NCBI GenBank assembly: GCA_009733575.1
Contig: ML769591.1
Location: 59,894 to 123,893 of the forward strand
Length of the DNA: 64,000 nt
From: Gymnopus androsaceus JB14
Lineage: Eukaryota > Basidiomycota > Agaricomycetes > Agaricales > Omphalotaceae
Reading direction: 5' to 3'
This document shows positions 21,255-32,779 of the stretch, piece by piece. Within the stretch, counting starts at the first letter, position 1; the number at the start of each line of letters is the position of its first letter. The notes under the pieces are model-generated. The model was not told the DNA's origin, searched no databases, and was given only the letters and a program-made list of their open reading frames with translations. The translations under genes were made by a program, and so were the position numbers.

Positions 21255-23681
21255 TCAGGTACTAATTTCCGCGCCGAGACTGTGCCAGAATGCACACCTC
21301 GCAGATAACGCATCGGTGACATTCTCCATCGCAATCCCTCCTGGTTGGAGTAGTAGTCGGGGTCCTCCAGAGGTGGAGTTCGTCACAGGCTTCAAGTTGA
21401 TAAAGGAAACCATTAGTATAACAGAACAGGTGGAAGGCAAATACTTACCAGCCAAGTCGAAACACTAGCAGCGATTGGGCTCTGGGCAATCACGAACGAG
21501 GTCCAAAATTCTTGCATAGATACAAAGAGCGCTGCGTCGTTTCCTGAGAAATCTGAGGTTGGGTCAAAGAGTGCTATCAATTCTGATCCATGGTCAGATC
21601 CTTGGTCGGGATTGTTGTAGCTGAAAAGGAAGTAAGTATGCCATTAAAAGGTTGGTTGATAAAATCCCCGCTCACTGATAGTGGTACGCGTCTAATCCCA
21701 CCCTCGACATAGCAGCAGCGATCATCAGTCCACTGCATATATACCTAGCTTCGCCGTACATTTGCTGGCCTTGGAGACTAAATGAGTTGTTGTAATCCGC
21801 CAAGGGGTAGAGTTCCATCGCTGTTGCGAATGAATCGTTGGTGAATGTAGGGTATTGCCCGGCGACAAAGTTATACACTGTCGTCTCCGTCGCGTTAGGT
21901 TCGGAAGTGTTGGCGTCCGGGTTAGGTAGATCTGCGGACCAGTTAGCGCCTTCATCTGTGTTGGATCTGGCGTATGCAGGGGTTTCAGTGCTCAGGTTTG
22001 GGGCTCACTACACAGTACAACTCACCCAAACAAGCCCGGTACTTGAGCAAAGGCCCCACTAGCAAACGCTTCAACCGGTCTAGTCGCCAGGAAAGTACCT
22101 GATTAGATAGAAAAATGAGTAAAGAGGCATTCTTGCGAAAGAATCTAGCGCACCACCGGTATCAGCACATGGATCCCATATATAAAGAGTTGAGGTACGA
22201 TTATCGACTGTCTGCGTACCGGCAGAAACTAGAGTGTCAGCGTCTGCTGCTAATAAACAGGCCATCACGTCGGAAGAAGAGGAACAACCGCTGTGAGAGA
22301 ATTAGAGAAATTTTGAACTTGGATGTAGTTATTTAAAGTGCTTACGCAAAACCAGCGAACAAAGCAAATATGTCGCTGTGGTAGTCACTGTCGCAGTCGG
22401 GCATATAGCTTAACGATACGCTATCTCCCATGGCTGCATGAAAAAGGCCCTCTTGGTCGCCTCCGTTCGCTATGAGCTGTAGACAACGATTCAAAACGAT
22501 ACCAAACCACAGAAAATCATACGAACATGAAACATTATGCCACCCGCCCCTGCGCTTTCACCCCATATTGTAACTTGCCTTTAATCAACTCGAGCATTAG
22601 TAAAACACCATAGATGGATGCAGAGGGGAACTGCAAGACTTAGTACTCACGTGGGGTCTCCACCAAAGCTCGAGATGTACCTCTGAATCCACATCAAAGC
22701 AGTTCGCTGGAGGATAACATTTAGAAAAGGTACCAGCTTCAAGTAAAATCCGAATGTTACCTGATCCAGCATCCCAGCGTTCAGCGACACATTTGCCGCT
22801 GCAAAAGTGGATCCGGCCAAGAACCCAAACTGCCCCAAGCGATACTCAATAGATACGAATATCATACCGGCACTGGCGTTCATAAGCGGGACCGCGTCGA
22901 CTTGGCTGTTTCCAGATTGGAATCCGCCTCCTGTACAGTGCGGAATGGGCACCCCAAGGACGAAGACATGACCAGAAAGAAATATGTTGATGGTTGCATG
23001 AGCACGAAATTGGATAAATGTTCTCAGTCAGTTAAACACGAGGTCTTGGATGGGAAGCCGTACTAACCATGAAGCCAGACCTATAGATAGCCACATTCAA
23101 CGAATCGTCAAGATGAGATCGTGAAGACACACCATGATTGGTAGGTTTGAATTTGATGTCGCGCCTAGGGGGGTAAAAACCTGTGATAAAAGCGTCAGTC
23201 ATAGTATGGAGTATTAGGAGTACGGAGAGAAGATAGCAATCCAAGGAGCCAAAGTGGTACCCACATTTACGAAAAGACAATCCTCAGAGGTACCAGACAC
23301 TACAGTCGATTGAGGGACCGGTATGCAGGAATTTCCATACTGCAGAAAAATTCAGCGATTTTTGGTATGTCGAATGTCCATTGCTCACCGCGCTAGCATT
23401 AACCGTTCCCAGTTGAGTGGTAGGAGGGAAAACTGGAGCCTGCCATCTCAGATCGCCGACTGGGGGCTCTGCATACCGAACTCCCAAGAAAGAAGTAATG
23501 TTAGTGGACGAATCTTCGACACCGATAAATGTTCCATCTGCATGAATGGTTGTGAAATCCAGCTAACACGACAAAAAGAGAGATTTCGCTCACAATCCAA
23601 TTCGACAGTGGTCTGTCCGTCTACCGTACTAGAAAACGCGAAAAAACATAACCCGAGAAGGATGTTGGATATGAGCATCAT
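21255..23681 (-). CDS. Secreted type-B carboxylesterase/lipase
   Basis: The start at 23681 gives a signal peptide (MLISNILLGLCFFAFSSTVDG). Exons joined by about a dozen short introns read YGTFIGVEDSS, FLGVRYAEPPVGDLRWQAP, TSEDCLFVNV, LPIMVWLHGGGF, SIEYRLGQFGFLAG, NAGMLDQRTALMWIQRYI, QVTIWGESAGAGG, TRPVEAFASG, a segment with SNTDEGANW, and YNNPDQGSDHGSELIALF, ending GAEIST at 21255. The catalytic Ser lies in GESAG, the acid in DEGANW and the His in DHGSEL; the SEDCL cysteine motif is present. The protein should fold as an extracellular alpha/beta hydrolase of the carboxylesterase type-B family (Candida rugosa lipase-like), hydrolysing lipid or other esters. All joins keep frame, so it looks functional. 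Its substrate cannot be told from sequence. Confidence 0.9.
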
Positions 23682-24400
23682 GAATGATTGGAATATGGAA
23701 GGAATGTGGGTCGTCCAAGACGCTTTTAAAGCTTTTTAGCTTTCGGAAATCCCTTCTACACACGCCGGTGTCGCGCTCGTCAGCTGGAAACACTGCAATG
23801 TGGAACAAATACCCGGAATAGATTTTTTCAGCACAAGTGACGTCGCGTGGTTGTTGAATTGATTAATGTGGAGCCCCATCGGCCCTGGATTGAAAGCTGG
23901 ATTGAAGCAAGAGTCCGCAGAGCATCGAATATGATGAGCATCCCCAGGCGACGTATTGGATCGATGTAGATGTTTGAAGAAGTCAAAAGCAAAGCCTGAG
24001 CGGCCAAGTGGGCCTCAAATTCACCCAAGGTGACTAGTCAGTTTGTAGATCATAATCAATCTTCTCTCCTATTATATGTACATTGTCTAACTTCTTGAAT
24101 TAACGCCTCGAGTCAGGGGGTTTAAAATGTCGGAAATCGGATTCGATGGATGCTGACTGCGAAGGAGAGTTGGAATGAGAGAAGGAAGTTGCCACAGGAG
24201 TTCGACTTACATGTGACCAGTAGCATGTATAGTGATTTAGCGCTCAGGATCCGATTTAGTACTCGTCCTCCGTCCTCCTCGTTAGTTTCCTTAAGCGACT
24301 AAGATATATATATCGAATATGATGTCAATGCAATATCCACATGATCGATTCCAAGGAAGGAAGGAAGGACATTTGCTACACAGCACGGTCTCTGGAAGAA
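23682..24400. other. Intergenic between minus-strand genes
   Basis: Upstream region of the carboxylesterase and 3' flank of the F-box gene. It contains the microsatellite-like run aaggaaggaaggaagg at about 24353-24368, similar to the run near 1411. No supported gene. Confidence 0.45.
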
Positions 24401-26038
24401 TCACGAACTTTGACCAACAACCACAACCATCATGCCCTCTTCTTCGAAATACTTTAACGGCTTATATATGTCTTCATTCACATCTCGATTTGTGAAGCGC
24501 ATGACTACAGAACGCAAGCACCCCGTTATACCCTCTGAATTCATTGAATTCAAGGTGTCAAGCCCGTACCTATCAGCGTAACGGTCGGGAAACCACCTTG
24601 AGGAAACCATATCGACAAACTCCTTGTCATTAAAGGTTCCTTCCTCAGAGCCCTTGAATGTCAGTGAAAGACTTTGCAATCTTTTCACCAATACTGAAAA
24701 GAGTGTGATAGAGCTTCGCCGGGGGAAAGCGTGTAGACTTTGCACGAGTAGTGGTGTTATGGGACTAGGAGAGTCGGCGGGTACACCGGAATCATCAACG
24801 GTAAGATGACAGAGAGATGGAAGGTGTCGGAGAAGGTCAATAAGATCAGAGTCCGAGAGAGGGATAAATTTGATAGAGAGAGTTGTAAGGTGAAAAGACG
24901 AGCGAGATATGAACCCATTCACCACATCTCTAGGCCATGCATGCTTGTATCCAGTTACACCCTCAATGAAGAGAGAAATTAGAGAAGGGCATGTGATGGA
25001 AGCAAAAATCACATTTGCCAATCTCTCAGGCTCTGGTTCAGGTTTTCTTCTCAGGGAAAGGCTGAGCTTCTGGACAAAGGGGGCTGATATGGGAGGTGAA
25101 CAGAGTCTGATGCCTTTATCATCTGGGAACTGGCGAAAGCGCAACTCTTGGAGATTTTGCATCTCAAAGAGGTGCTTCATCCCATCATCACATTGAGCAG
25201 CGTCGAGGACCGTAAGCTGCCTCCATGGAAACTTCCGCTGCTGCTGATCCACCCAATTTTCGACCCTCGATACGGATAGAGACTTCAGATTTGAAGCATA
25301 CTGAAAGCGCTTTAAATTTGTTTCATTATGAAAGAAGACATTTGGGAGCCTAAGCTCTTCCAGCAATGGAAATTGGGCACCTTTAGTATGAGCCACCAGC
25401 TCATTATAGACTTTATTCCATGCAAATATGCTTTTCCAACGGTTACTGCATGAACCAAGAGTAGCACATACAGCCAAATGACCTGGCTCTAGGGTTTTGA
25501 GAGCGGGTATAGGAAGTTCAATAGTTAGAGGAGATTGTCGTGAAGAGTCAAGATAAAGGTCTAAGATGGGCATGCCCGGTAGATGACGAGGAGTTGCCCA
25601 GATCTCGAGTCGGATGCGAGACCATAGATCAGGATAAGATTTTGCGAGAGCTCGCCAATGCGAGCATACACCACTGATTGCCAATGCGGGCATCGTCTGC
25701 AGCGTTTTCGATGTAAGCTCGTTCATGTCACAGGCGAAATCAAAGATGCCGAGGACAGTCTCGTTAGGCAATCTACGAATAGGTGACCGGAGGGAGTGCC
25801 AACATCCTCTGTATTCCTCTAAACGCTGGCGGTGATTCTGGAGAAAGACGATCCGTGACTGAAGATGAGATAATTCAGCATCGAACTCGTCGAGGTCCTT
25901 GTCAATATCCACGAGTGCTTCTGCTATTTCGGACTCGGATTGGATTGCAGTCCCATATTCGGAACGTAACCTGCGATGCATCTCCGAAATGTCTATGTTG
26001 ACTCGTAGCTGAAAGCTCGATTGTGGATTTGACGCCAT
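24401..26038 (-). CDS. F-box protein with leucine-rich C-terminal region
   Basis: A single uninterrupted exon of 545 codons. Residues 35-75 form a predicted coiled coil (EIAEALVDIDKDLDEFDAEL...LQNHRQRLEEY). The F-box follows: SPIRRLPNETVLGIFDFACD ... LQTMPALAISGVCSHWRALA...YPDLWSRI. The C-terminal two thirds are leucine-rich, with irregular LRR-like segments (LKSLSVSRVE, LQELRFRQF, LISLFIEGVTG, LCHLTVDDSG, RLQSLSLTF). This coiled-coil plus F-box plus LRR-like architecture is greatly expanded in Agaricomycetes. Such proteins are thought to be substrate receptors of SCF ubiquitin ligases; the target is unknown. No frame break. Confidence 0.88.
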   Translation of the reverse strand: MASNPQSSFQLRVNIDISEMHRRLRSEYGTAIQSESEIAEALVDIDKDLDEFDAELSHLQSRIVFLQNHRQRLEEYRGCWHSLRSPIRRLPNETVLGIFDFACDMNELTSKTLQTMPALAISGVCSHWRALAKSYPDLWSRIRLEIWATPRHLPGMPILDLYLDSSRQSPLTIELPIPALKTLEPGHLAVCATLGSCSNRWKSIFAWNKVYNELVAHTKGAQFPLLEELRLPNVFFHNETNLKRFQYASNLKSLSVSRVENWVDQQQRKFPWRQLTVLDAAQCDDGMKHLFEMQNLQELRFRQFPDDKGIRLCSPPISAPFVQKLSLSLRRKPEPEPERLANVIFASITCPSLISLFIEGVTGYKHAWPRDVVNGFISRSSFHLTTLSIKFIPLSDSDLIDLLRHLPSLCHLTVDDSGVPADSPSPITPLLVQSLHAFPRRSSITLFSVLVKRLQSLSLTFKGSEEGTFNDKEFVDMVSSRWFPDRYADRYGLDTLNSMNSEGITGCLRSVVMRFTNRDVNEDIYKPLKYFEEEGMMVVVVGQSS

Positions 26039-26419
26039 CGGAGGTTACGGTATTGCTGTATGACCATTGAGAACAGGCAGATTTACATATCGAATGGACT
26101 TACCACTGCGGGAAAGCAGAAATTGCAGGAGGGACTGAAGTGACAAGTCCGTCCGTTAACACTAGCCGGAAGCTATCTAGATCAGAGAAATCTAGAAGAT
26201 ACTTAGACGCAGTGACACGTCGAACCTCGGGACGACGCGAGCGCTTCATTTAGCGCCCGAAGATTTGGATGTACTTGTGAGCCAGCGTCTGACATCCCAT
26301 ATATGCATGTTTAAGAGAACCCTTTTGATTCTACGCTGCGCTTTCAGCAGCGAGATACATAGCTTTCTACGTATATCCGGAACATAGATTCGCCGTACGA
26401 ACACGCTTACCTCCCAACC
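26039..26419. other. Intergenic, nothing recognised
   Basis: Promoter side of the F-box gene and 3' flank of REX4. No open frame of interest. Confidence 0.4.
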
Positions 26420-28100
26420 CTAGGCTTTTGCACTCGAGCCTGAGCCAAGCTCCTTCCACCACTGTGTCTGCGTCTTTTGTTTTTGTCGGCTATCAAAGCT
26501 AATTGAACTTCGCCCCTGTCCTCGTACTGCTTCTCCCCCTCCGCGCTTTCGCCCAGTTGGATCCCGAACGGTAACGATAGTCGATAGCCCGGAGCTTATA
26601 CCTGTACTTTTCCTCTCTTTCCTACCACCACCACTAGTACCAGGATCAAGTAATACCTTGGATTTATCTTTGGCTTTACCTATTGACTTGCCCTTCCCTC
26701 TCGATGTTGACTTTGACCCAGGTTTTAAGCTCATTAAGCTCAACGTCTCAGTGTCACTATCCTCTGAACCGCCCTCGTCCTGATCAGACCTTTTCCGCTT
26801 TCCTTTATTATCAAAGACCTCGTCCTCTTGCCCGTCCTCGACTTCGTTTTCGGCGTCATCTTCGTGTGTGCGGCTCTTCGGTGTCGTTTTAGTTTTGGAC
26901 AAGAGCGGCGCTGTCGACATAGTCATGCTCTTGGTTTTACTGGTTACGAGCAACGCTGCCGACGCATTAACACTGTGACTACCTTTCTCCCACTCTCTCC
27001 GATGTAGACGAAAGACGGCGATCGTTGCTCGTGCGTCTGTCAACTGTGTGGAAGAGGCGAAAGTTATTTAGTTAGCAGGTTCAAGAAACGAGATTTTTTT
27101 TAAAAAACACCAACACTACTATGTTCCCCGTCTTGAATCGCCACACCCAATTCTTGCGATACTAGATTCCTCAAAGATATGTATTTACTTCGAACGACTT
27201 TGTGTTTTCCCGCGAGGTGTTGGGTGTCTCGTATGAGAGGACGGGGATGGGAGAGAAGGAGAGCCTGTGTGTAACGTGCGATGTAAGTCCAGGGTCTAGA
27301 TTTAGAAGGACAGGTTTCTCGCACCTTGAGATCATTATGAACTGCATGACCGACAAGTATCCTATCTTTAATCAATTCTGCTACTTGTTGTTGGATTTCA
27401 GAGAATGATTTAGCTGCATCGAAAAGGTCTTTAACAATTCACCCATCACGACGTCGGACGTACCTTTTCCTTTGATAACATCGCCCTCCCGAATCCCACT
27501 CCATCTGGTCCTCCAGTCAACTACCCTCTCCCGCTGAACAACATACTCATCCATCACCACAACGCCGTAATAATTTACCAGGCTTACTCGAGCCAAGGAG
27601 GATTCGGATCCGTCGATTCCAACGCCGACCATTTCGCAGTCGATTGAGAGGTATTTACCTGGCCTGGATTATGAGAAAATGAGCTATTCCATTCAGTTGG
27701 AGGAGATGGACCTACTGTTTAAGGTCGGTTGAGTGGTATTCATGATCAATCTTGCCTAAAACCATATTTCGAAGAGAAGAGAGGGATTCTCCGTTTTTTC
27801 TGTCATTTTGTTCTGCCTTGGAAGACCTTACGACTGGAGATGGAGCTGGAGATTCTTCTATGAAAGTACCAGAATTGGGGTTTTCTGCGACCTCGATTTT
27901 TCTTCGCTTTCGTTCCCGTTTTCCTCGTCCTCTCTCTTCAACCCCCAGTTTCTGTCAGGGCAAAATTTAGCCAATGAGAGGAGCGCTGCACGCTATCTGA
28001 TACAGACCTTTTGCAAAGCTAACCAGTTTGATGAGGCAATTGTGCTAGTACTTGTTTTCGCGTTCGCGTTCGCTTTTTGATTCGATGATGTTTTCGACAT
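26420..28100 (-). CDS. REX4: RNA exonuclease 4 (REX4), DEDDh family
   Basis: Start at 28100 gives [15 protein letters not shown] ... SSNWLALQK, a short intron, then [18 protein letters not shown] and [11 protein letters not shown]. After a GTAGGT...CCAG intron comes the exonuclease domain [20 protein letters not shown] (ExoI motif, D and E catalytic), with [18 protein letters not shown] (ExoII) and [14 protein letters not shown], then a C-terminal segment with [12 protein letters not shown] followed by [14 protein letters not shown] (ExoIII, HSS-x-DA). The tail is Lys/Arg/Ser-rich and ends SSAKA. REX4 proteins are nuclear 3'-5' exonucleases acting on RNA, in yeast in rRNA processing. Frames are intact. 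The start codon lies only 90 bp from the divergent gene at 28191. Confidence 0.9.
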
Positions 28101-28190
28101 TTGGAGAGGAATGAAATTTCCAGCGCTAAATTAATTGTGCTAAGCGCTGACTTTTCTAAATAGGGGCGTCTCTTCTCCTTTCCAACCGCC

Positions 28191-29698
28191 ATGATTGAAT
28201 TTCCCGAAGAGCTTCTTCAAGCTTTAGTTGAATGCATCGCGCTCAATGTCATCTTTATTGAGCGTCAAAAACCCATGCTTCGCTGGAAGTACCAGAGGAC
28301 CGAACTTCTCCCTCTATCCAGGACCAACCGCCAACTACGAAGAATATGCTTTCCATTTCTATTCGCATATATCGTAGTAAACAACAATGCAGATGCAGAA
28401 AAACTCAAATACCAGTGTGCTGCCAATGAAGCCTTCGCAGCGTCTATCAGGTGTGCTGGACTCTCCAACAGTTGTTAACAAATTAACTCATACTGTAGAT
28501 GCAGGTCAATCTATTTCGATACTTGTTCGGAGGAGATGCTTCTCCATCTTCCTCATTTACCAAATCTCTTGCAAATCAATTCGACGATCACCCCCCTAAA
28601 CATCCCCTCGCTCAAGGCCATGAATTCCCATCCGGTCTCGACATTCTGCTTTGAATTACTGGGATTGTATCGCCGGAAGTTGCTTCCTGATGTCCGAACT
28701 TTGGGCTCATCGGACTTCGCGAAGATCGACATAGACGAAGAAAGAATCTCTGATGAACGTCATCTTACCACACTCAAAAAATATTATTCCCTATGGAATG
28801 CGGGTGAGGCATCTACGTATAGAATTATACTCATTCCAGACCCAACAACTGCTGCTCGAGTTATTTGGAGGTCCTAAAGTCGATGGCCTTTGCGAACTAA
28901 CGATAAAACCGGGAATGCATGCTATCAGCCTTTCAGGGCTCCTCGAGTTCGTAGATAGACACCCCTGGTTGAAGAAAATCAGCTTTGTGGGAGATCATGA
29001 TGCGTTCAAGTGTCCTACCTTTCATTCCTGTTATCGAGCCTTTTCTCGACAAGGCTTGTAACGAGGGACTTGATAATACTGCGTGGATCAGAAGCTTCGC
29101 TATTACTCGCGCTGGACCAGGGTCAGCTGTTACTGACTGGTATGTTTCAGGGATGCATCTATGCATTCGCGAATGGTCAGCGCAGCTTTTGCATCTCGTG
29201 TGTTCTTTGTTCCCTCAGATATCGACATTGACCATCAATACTGGATATACACTGGCATTGTCTTGCCCTTTTGTGTGTCGGCACTTTATTTCGGCTTTTC
29301 AAGATTAAACTAATGCCTTGTAGGATGAATTAGTCGACTCTCTTCGTCGCTTTTTTGCACTCCAAGTAGTGACCTTCGTCGCGCCAAACAATCTCTTGAA
29401 TATTGGAAACGAACTCGACGCTGATAAGCTGGAGGCTGTTATAATCGAATATACATCGCGCATTTCGCAACAGGTTTCTAGTATTGAGGCCTTTTTCATC
29501 GAGAGATTTCAAAATAATTGTGACTGGTATCTTCAGGGCTGGCTTACCGTGCAGCGTGGTGTCGCAGAAATTTGCACTGTTGGGACTCTGGAACAGAAGG
29601 AAGCGCCAAGTCGGAAATGCGGTATTATAAGAGGAACAGAAATTTGCTATCCTACCCGACCTCCTCCCATACACCCGAATTCACCCTTCTACATATGA
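28191..29698 (+). pseudogene. F-box-like protein gene with two frame breaks
   Basis: The N-terminus (MIEFPEELLQALVECIALNV) and LPLSRTNRQLRRICFPFLFA form an F-box-like segment. After an intron (gtgtgc...gatgcag) the frame continues SIYFDTCSEEMLLHLPHLPN ... LTTLKKYYS, then jumps near 28790 to YGMRVRHLRIELYSFQTQQL in another frame, and again near 29000 from LKKISFVGDHDAF to SSVLPFIPVIEPFLDKACNE. Neither jump can be a normal intron because the gap is only a few bases; the first looks like an extra C in a CCC run. A last intron before 29324 leads to DELVDSLRRFFALQ and the stop at 29698. It resembles Agaricomycete F-box/LRR proteins. It is either a pseudogene or carries sequence errors. Confidence 0.65.
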
Positions 29699-29839
29699 TG
29701 CTGTAGTCTGCATAGATGTGGTACTTGTGTCTTCACATCAAACAATATACTTATACATACATACATCGAGCCAATACATCGTACTGTATAGCTGTGTATG
29801 TGTACTTTGTCAATCCTTGACCTGAGCTCAAATCAATTA

Positions 29840-30440
29840 GTACTCCCTCCAGCCGTCGCACCGTAATTCGCTGGCTCCACCCCCGTCGCCTTCACACTAG
29901 ACGAATTATTAATCATAGCCTGAGAACCACCCTCCTTAGCATACTCCTTCCATCCATCTCTTGCCAACGTCAGTCCTAATCGAGAACGGACTGTAGGTTC
30001 CCATCCCTCAGGAATACGTTCTTCGAGGAGTAAAGGGCGCAGGTCGGAGACACGACCTTCGCAGATAGTGAGGAGGGTTGAGGAGCTCAGCCTTGGAGCT
30101 GTGTATTGAGTTAAATAAATAGATGTTCGAGCTGGGAGGTAAGCAGGTAACTACTCACTTTGACTTCCAAGAATTTTATGGAATCAACTCAAAGAAAACT
30201 CTGGGTTTCAGGCTTTTGCTTCTGTTCGGCGTTTGAGACTATAACGGCGTTTGGCACTATATCGCGAGAGGTCGTCGGAGGTTAAAAGGACACAGGCACT
30301 CTTATCTTCACCGGAGGCAGAAGCGAGGAGCTCGTTGATGAACGGGGCGTGGATTTTCCTTGGTCGGGTTGGAAAAAGAGGTGTCTTCACCTTAGATGTT
30401 GAAGGGGTGGAACAATGAGGGCGGAGCGGGATGATGAGTG
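29840..30440 (-). pseudogene. C-terminal fragment of a peroxygenase-like (chloroperoxidase family) gene
   Basis: The minus strand reads IHAPFINELLASASGEDKS, VLLTSDDLSRYSAKRRYS, then after an intron LSSSTLLTICEGRVSDLRPL and LLEERIPEGWEPTVRSRLGL, ending GATAGGSTN. I recognise this order (D-L-S-R-x-x-x-x-R-R, S-x-T-x-L-T-I-x-x-G, L-L-E-E-R-x-P-E-G-W-E) as the C-terminal half of short fungal heme-thiolate peroxidase/peroxygenase proteins (Peroxidase_2 family). The N-terminal half with the heme-ligating PCP motif and the EHD-type acid-base motif is not found before the amidase gene, and there is no good ATG for this frame. Assignment is from memory of the family, so moderate. Confidence 0.5.
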
Positions 30441-30647
30441 GACGGTGATGGAAGCAGGCGGTAGGGGATGAAGGTCAGTCGTCTTCTCATGACTTTCTTA
30501 TCTAGAAATAGAACAGATACTTTTGTGTTCTCCTAGAACCTCCTACTAGCCTATGTACAGTACAATGAGAACCTAAGTGAAATATCTTCATCTAGACAAG
30601 CTATTTACGTCTGTGAGGGCAATCTCCATTGGACGTCCACTTCAAGA

Positions 30648-32630
30648 TTATTCATTAAGAACGGGGATGTTCTTCTGCATGTATCCGTACCACTTGGGTA
30701 AGGTACGCTTGTACGGCGTATCAGAGGAGAGCTGCAGGTCTTCGATTGCTGATGCCCACTTGACGAGCTTGGCTTCGGCAAATGCTGTCTGCATCAGACC
30801 CAATCCGAATGGCATTCCTGTCGATGAGTGCGTTCCTGCTGGGACTGTGATCATTGGATAGCCTGCTTGAGCAGCGATCTGGTATGTTTGGCCGACATCC
30901 GGCGGTACAAGAAGACCATCCAACTGCGTGCCATTGGGTCCCATGGCCAGAGCAGCGTCGATTCCGTCCTCGCGTGTGGTTCTCTGGCAGAAAGCCAGTG
31001 CTTCCCAGTATGTCTCGTTCATGATACCCTTGCTCTCAAGGGAAGCCAGGAAGCCATCCTGTCCAGACATGAAGGCAGGAATGCCAGTTCCATTGCCGTA
31101 TTCATATCCACCCTCGGTGCCGTCGTTGGCGTAGTTGAAAGCAACCAGATCCTCGAGCGAGCGGATGTTGGTGTTCTCAAGCTCAGCAAGGTAAGTCTTG
31201 ATGTTGTTATAAAAGTCGACCTTGACATAAGAGTATTCACTTTCGTTTGGATACTAGGAAGCGGTCAGGAATAGCTATATGCAACGCAATTTCAACATCT
31301 ACTCACTCCACGGGTTGTACCGTAATCCCAGTTCCATCCATCAGGCGAGACGATGGTCTTATAATAAGGGATCTCGGTGTTGTTGATAGATGGTGGCGCC
31401 GGCCGACTTCATAAGGTCGATAATGCTCAGAAGAATCTGTTGCTGCTCCGTATCTGCGTAAACCCAGAAGCTGTTCCACGGAATGCCAAAAGTGGCATTC
31501 TTCAGCGCTTCCTTTTTGGTCAGGAACTGAGTATAACCATTCGCGGGCGTCTTTCCAATCTGCTCCGTGGTTGCGTTGTCCCTTGAATCTACACCATAGA
31601 TGGAATCAAGGACATAGGTTGCATCCCGAACGGTTCTTCCGAAAGTTCCGACGGTGTCCTGGTGGAGTGACTCGGGAATCACGCCAGCACGGGAGGTGAG
31701 ACCTACTGTGGGCTTGATTCCGACGACTGCGTTGCGTTCAGCAGGATCGATCACTGAGCCGTCTGTTTCGGTTCCCAGAGCAAACGTGAAAACATTAGCA
31801 GCAACACCGACAGCACTACCGGAGCTGCTTCCTCCAGGATTGAGGGTCAGGTTGTACGAGCTTCTACACTGGCCTCCTCTGACCCGAATAACCCTTCGGA
31901 GTAGTTATTGGAGCGCATGTCAGCCCACTCGCTGAGCGTTGCCTTTCCGAAAAGTAGGGCACCCGCCTTACGGAGGCTTGCCACCACGTGGGCGTCTCGG
32001 GGAACTATCGATCCTTGCAGGGCCCACGACCCGGCCGTAGTCTGCATACGGTCTTTGGTCGCAATGCTGATGTAGTCAGTATTGACATGAAAATGGGAGA
32101 ATGCCGCCTTACTTATCTTTGACTGCAAACGGAATGCCATGCAGAGGCCCCCGTACCTTGCCAGCACGGCGTTCTTCATCCAAGGCGGCAGCAATGTCGA
32201 AGAAGTCGGGGTTGATTTCAATTACAGGACTACATTGTGTCTCAGTATCCAGCTCACTGTTCTCTTGCAGGTCAAGCTTACTTGATATATTCACGGGTTT
32301 GATACAGCCTCTGCAGATAGCAAGTTGCCAATTGAACCGAGGTCAGTCTCCCAGAGTTCATATACTCTTGGAGCTGATCAATGGTGGCTTCTTCAATCAC
32401 GACACCATGGCAAGCCGGCATAGGAAACAGCTCGGTAGTGTTCGCGGCCTGAAGCAGCGGAAAGTCATAGTCCGTCGAGACTTGCTACGTGAAGGTATTA
32501 GCCAGAAGCCCGTGTTGTACACTCGGATAGACTTCCTTGAACTCACAGGGTACGATGCATTCTCAAAGGCCACGGCGTTGGCAGCGCCGAACACGACAAG
32601 CGCAGACGCAATGCAGTTGACGATCTGCAT
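30648..32630 (-). pseudogene. Amidase (amidase-signature family), secreted, with two frame breaks
   Basis: The start at 32630 gives a signal peptide (MQIVNCIASALVVFGAANAV); an ATG at 32651 is an alternative. Exons read ATIDQLQEYMNSGRLTSVQL, GPLHGIPFAVKDK (catalytic Lys), AGALLFGKATLSEWADMRSN, then LNPGGSSSGSAVGVAANVFT (Ser-cisSer-Lys triad region), GTETDGSV, GIKPTVGLTSRAGVIP, and the C-terminal QAGYPMITVPAG and GMPFGLGLMQ. Two breaks: near 31880-31893 the frame changes between NNYSEG and CRSSYNLTLNPGG, and near 31384-31387 one extra C separates SAGATIY from NNTEIPYYKTIV. Neither spot fits an intron. Such enzymes hydrolyse C-N amide bonds; related fungal proteins act on small amides. Probably a recent pseudogene. 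Confidence 0.8.
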
Positions 32631-32779
32631 GCTTGTGAGCCTGTGAAACACGACTTGACTGTCACTCTGAATTGACGGGACGCGTTCGCTTCCGAAATAG
32701 CCGGTTCATCTTTGATTTATACTCGCTTCAAGCAAGAAATGCTTCCTTCTCCTCTTCCACGTAATTTCTCTGCCAGAAC

